In this document: positions 62,016 to 64,000 of the stretch, one piece after another | Numbering within the stretch: position 1 is the first letter of the stretch | Layout of the letters: each line of letters opens with the position of its first letter | Assembly: GCA_029204225.1 (NCBI GenBank) | Contig: CM055107.1 | Location: forward strand, 30,281,410-30,345,409 | DNA from: Diphasiastrum complanatum | Taxonomy: Eukaryota > Streptophyta > Lycopodiopsida > Lycopodiales > Lycopodiaceae | DNA: 64,000 nt | Direction of reading: 5' to 3' | The notes under the pieces: model-generated | The model's input: only the letters and a program-made list of their open reading frames with translations | Told to the model about the DNA's origin: nothing | Database searches by the model: none | Program-made: the position numbers and the translations under genes

Positions 62016-64000
62016 TGAATGAACCATGTAGGTGCTCACAAAAAATGTGGATGCAACACTAAAATTTAGATTTGCTAGATTTTTATAGGCATTGAAATTT
62101 GGTCGGCACCTTAATCCGTGTGCACACATCGTCACATGAGGTCATGGTACTATCTTTAGTTTTATTATACAAAAAACCATTTGAAGGTTTGATTGTCTCA
62201 AGGTGCCCAAAGAGATGGCACCTAGGAATCAAAAATTTTATATAAATACAAACGTGTGGCTAATGTCATACCATGCTCAAACGCTAACGTCATGCCATGC
62301 TCAAACGCCAACATGCCTCCAAGATATGAGGGCCCGTATGTCACAACAGAATGGAGTAAGTGATGTATAGGCACAATGTCTCTCTCAAATAGCCCTACCA
62401 TATTTTCCTATGTGATTGAGGATTAACAATGAGATAAAGTTGCAAGGTTGAAATAAAATCTCAAAAATATTCTTTCATACATTTTAATAATTAATGAAAT
62501 ACACAAGCTTATAGACTATTATGGATTGGCCAACGGTCTTTTTAGTGGTGCCCACTTAGAAACCCATCACCATAGACAAACATGAATCTCGAATTTGGGA
62601 ATCCATCGGTCACAATATCAAAATTAGGTCATCTCAATGCCATTTTCACCAACCTATAAGCTCAAGTTCCAACAACGTATGCATCTTTGAAGCCTCATGC
62701 TCCTTGTTGCTTGGACTAGTTGTTGATATTGGGTGATGCTTATCGTACATAAGATCCTCATATTGCAAAGTAGATTATGGTGTAAAGAAAGAAATATGAG
62801 AAAAAGGTCTACAACCACTCCCTTACCTAAAGGTCTACAACCACTTCCTTACCTAAAGGTCTACCAGATTTTTATTTAACCTTTAACCAAAAAGAACAAT
62901 ATATCATAAGATAATGTGTAAACATTTTCCAAACATCATTGTTTACTATAAAATGATTTTTTCATGTCTACTATAAATTGATTTTGATGTATTAAGTTGA
63001 TTAAAATCTTTATAGTATATATTAAATTCTACATTATAAACTTTTATTTGTTGTGGAGCACATCAACTTTGCAAAGGAATTGTTTTTACAAGTGGTCATT
63101 TTAGATTGATTTCAGACACAAGGAGTTAAGTGCCCGCTTGTAATGGCCTTATCCTCCACATTGAAACATGGAAAAGGCTTTCACACAAGCCGCTTGGAGG
63201 AGGGAAGAGTGGCCTCACTTTGAATTTGAATATTGTACTATTGCATTTGAATGGAGACGAAATCATGGTTCAAGGACTTACCTAGGGGATAAGTGATATT
63301 TGGAAGTGAGTGAAAATATCAAGGGACTTTTCTTAGCAAGTGTACAAATAGGACGGCACCTAAGGGTTAGTCTCGCCTTGTGTGAAAGGTGGATAGACCA
63401 CTTGAATTGGCCGCACCCAATGAGAGGAGAGTACTTAGGCCCTCTCTCACTTACCCCCCATCCTATGTGAAACCATAATTCCAAAAAATTAAGAAAAACA
63501 TTCACTATAACTTTCTCACCCATTAATATTAACTATTTTTGTTATAGATTATTACATGGTGTATATACTAAGGCGGGTCTCTTAGTTGTAGATTACTTGG
63601 ATAAGAGAGGTTGTGTTCAATCCATCTAACCCACATGCAATAGAAAGGGACATTTGGAAACTGCACTCCCAAGTGACCATATCTGTATGTGGGTGTTGTG
63701 TACAAAATGTTTTTGGTGTGAAGCACTTAGTTGCAAAATCTATAAAAATATTTTGAGCTTGCTAATTAGGATCAAAGATCACCCTCATAAAATGTGAGCC
63801 AAGTTAAGAAAATTAAAGGTCAAAAGAAAATATATAATCAAGCCAAATCAAGCATTAAATATTTAAATGGTTTGCTCTCTTTGCGAAGACCAAAAGTAGC
63901 CAATTCCTCTAAGTACTATACAAGGGTTGTTCATTTTTTATCGAGATCCCAAAACGACCCAAAAAAATTACTCTCAATACACTTCAACCACTAATTTTCA
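62016..64000 (+). other. AT-rich right end, no gene recognised
   Basis: Only short unmatched open frames are present. Small direct repeats occur at 62262-62310 (CATGCCATGCTCAAACGC words) and 62805-62868 (GGTCTACAACCAC.TCCTTACCTAAA). No coding or RNA feature was seen. Confidence 0.55.

Overview
The window is nuclear DNA from a flowering plant. The evidence is GT-AG introns of up to several kb, a plant-type LRR receptor kinase, Ty3/gypsy and Ty1/copia retrotransposons with the plant initiator-tRNA-Met primer site (TGGTATCAGAGC), AT-rich spacers and very long GA/CT microsatellites. Long repeat-filled introns and heavily decayed retroelements suggest a plant with slow DNA turnover. I cannot name the species.

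Layout. 1-4.4 kb: a broken Ty3/gypsy element on the minus strand, cut by the left edge. 4.9-10.2 kb: the last six exons of a CHL1/DDX11-type DNA helicase (plus strand). Its N-terminal exons, including Walker A, are not here. The Ty3 element probably sits in an upstream intron, and a roughly 300 bp tandem duplication follows the stop codon. 10.7-20 kb: gene-poor sequence with two Ty1/copia fragments and a minus-strand Ty3 LTR. 20-36.9 kb: a retroelement graveyard. It holds a Ty3 protease remnant, a copia family with three plus-strand LTR copies and a second copy in inverted orientation, then two direct Ty3 LTRs around a non-coding, microsatellite-rich interior, then a gag remnant. 32.3-36.9 kb shows no gene I recognise.

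37.0-60.5 kb (minus strand): a complete LRR receptor-like kinase of the LRR-VIII-1 type (At1g06840-like). I resolved 19 exons that join in frame to 941 residues: signal peptide, LRR N-cap, eleven LRR-type repeat units in ten exons, a Cys-containing juxtamembrane ectodomain, one transmembrane helix and an RD-type kinase with all core motifs. Its introns hold a decayed Ty3 pol, a recent 176 bp tandem duplication, a GC-rich island and a possible tRNA-derived SINE. 60.5-64 kb: 5' flank of the kinase gene with a roughly 62 bp-unit minisatellite.

The two host genes are unrelated in function: genome maintenance and cell-surface signalling. Everything else is repeats or decayed mobile DNA. I found no convincing new biological system. 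The most unusual structures are the LTR-plus-flank duplication around the copia element at 21-26.6 kb and the LTR-interior-LTR-gag arrangement of the Ty3 family at 28.8-32.3 kb.
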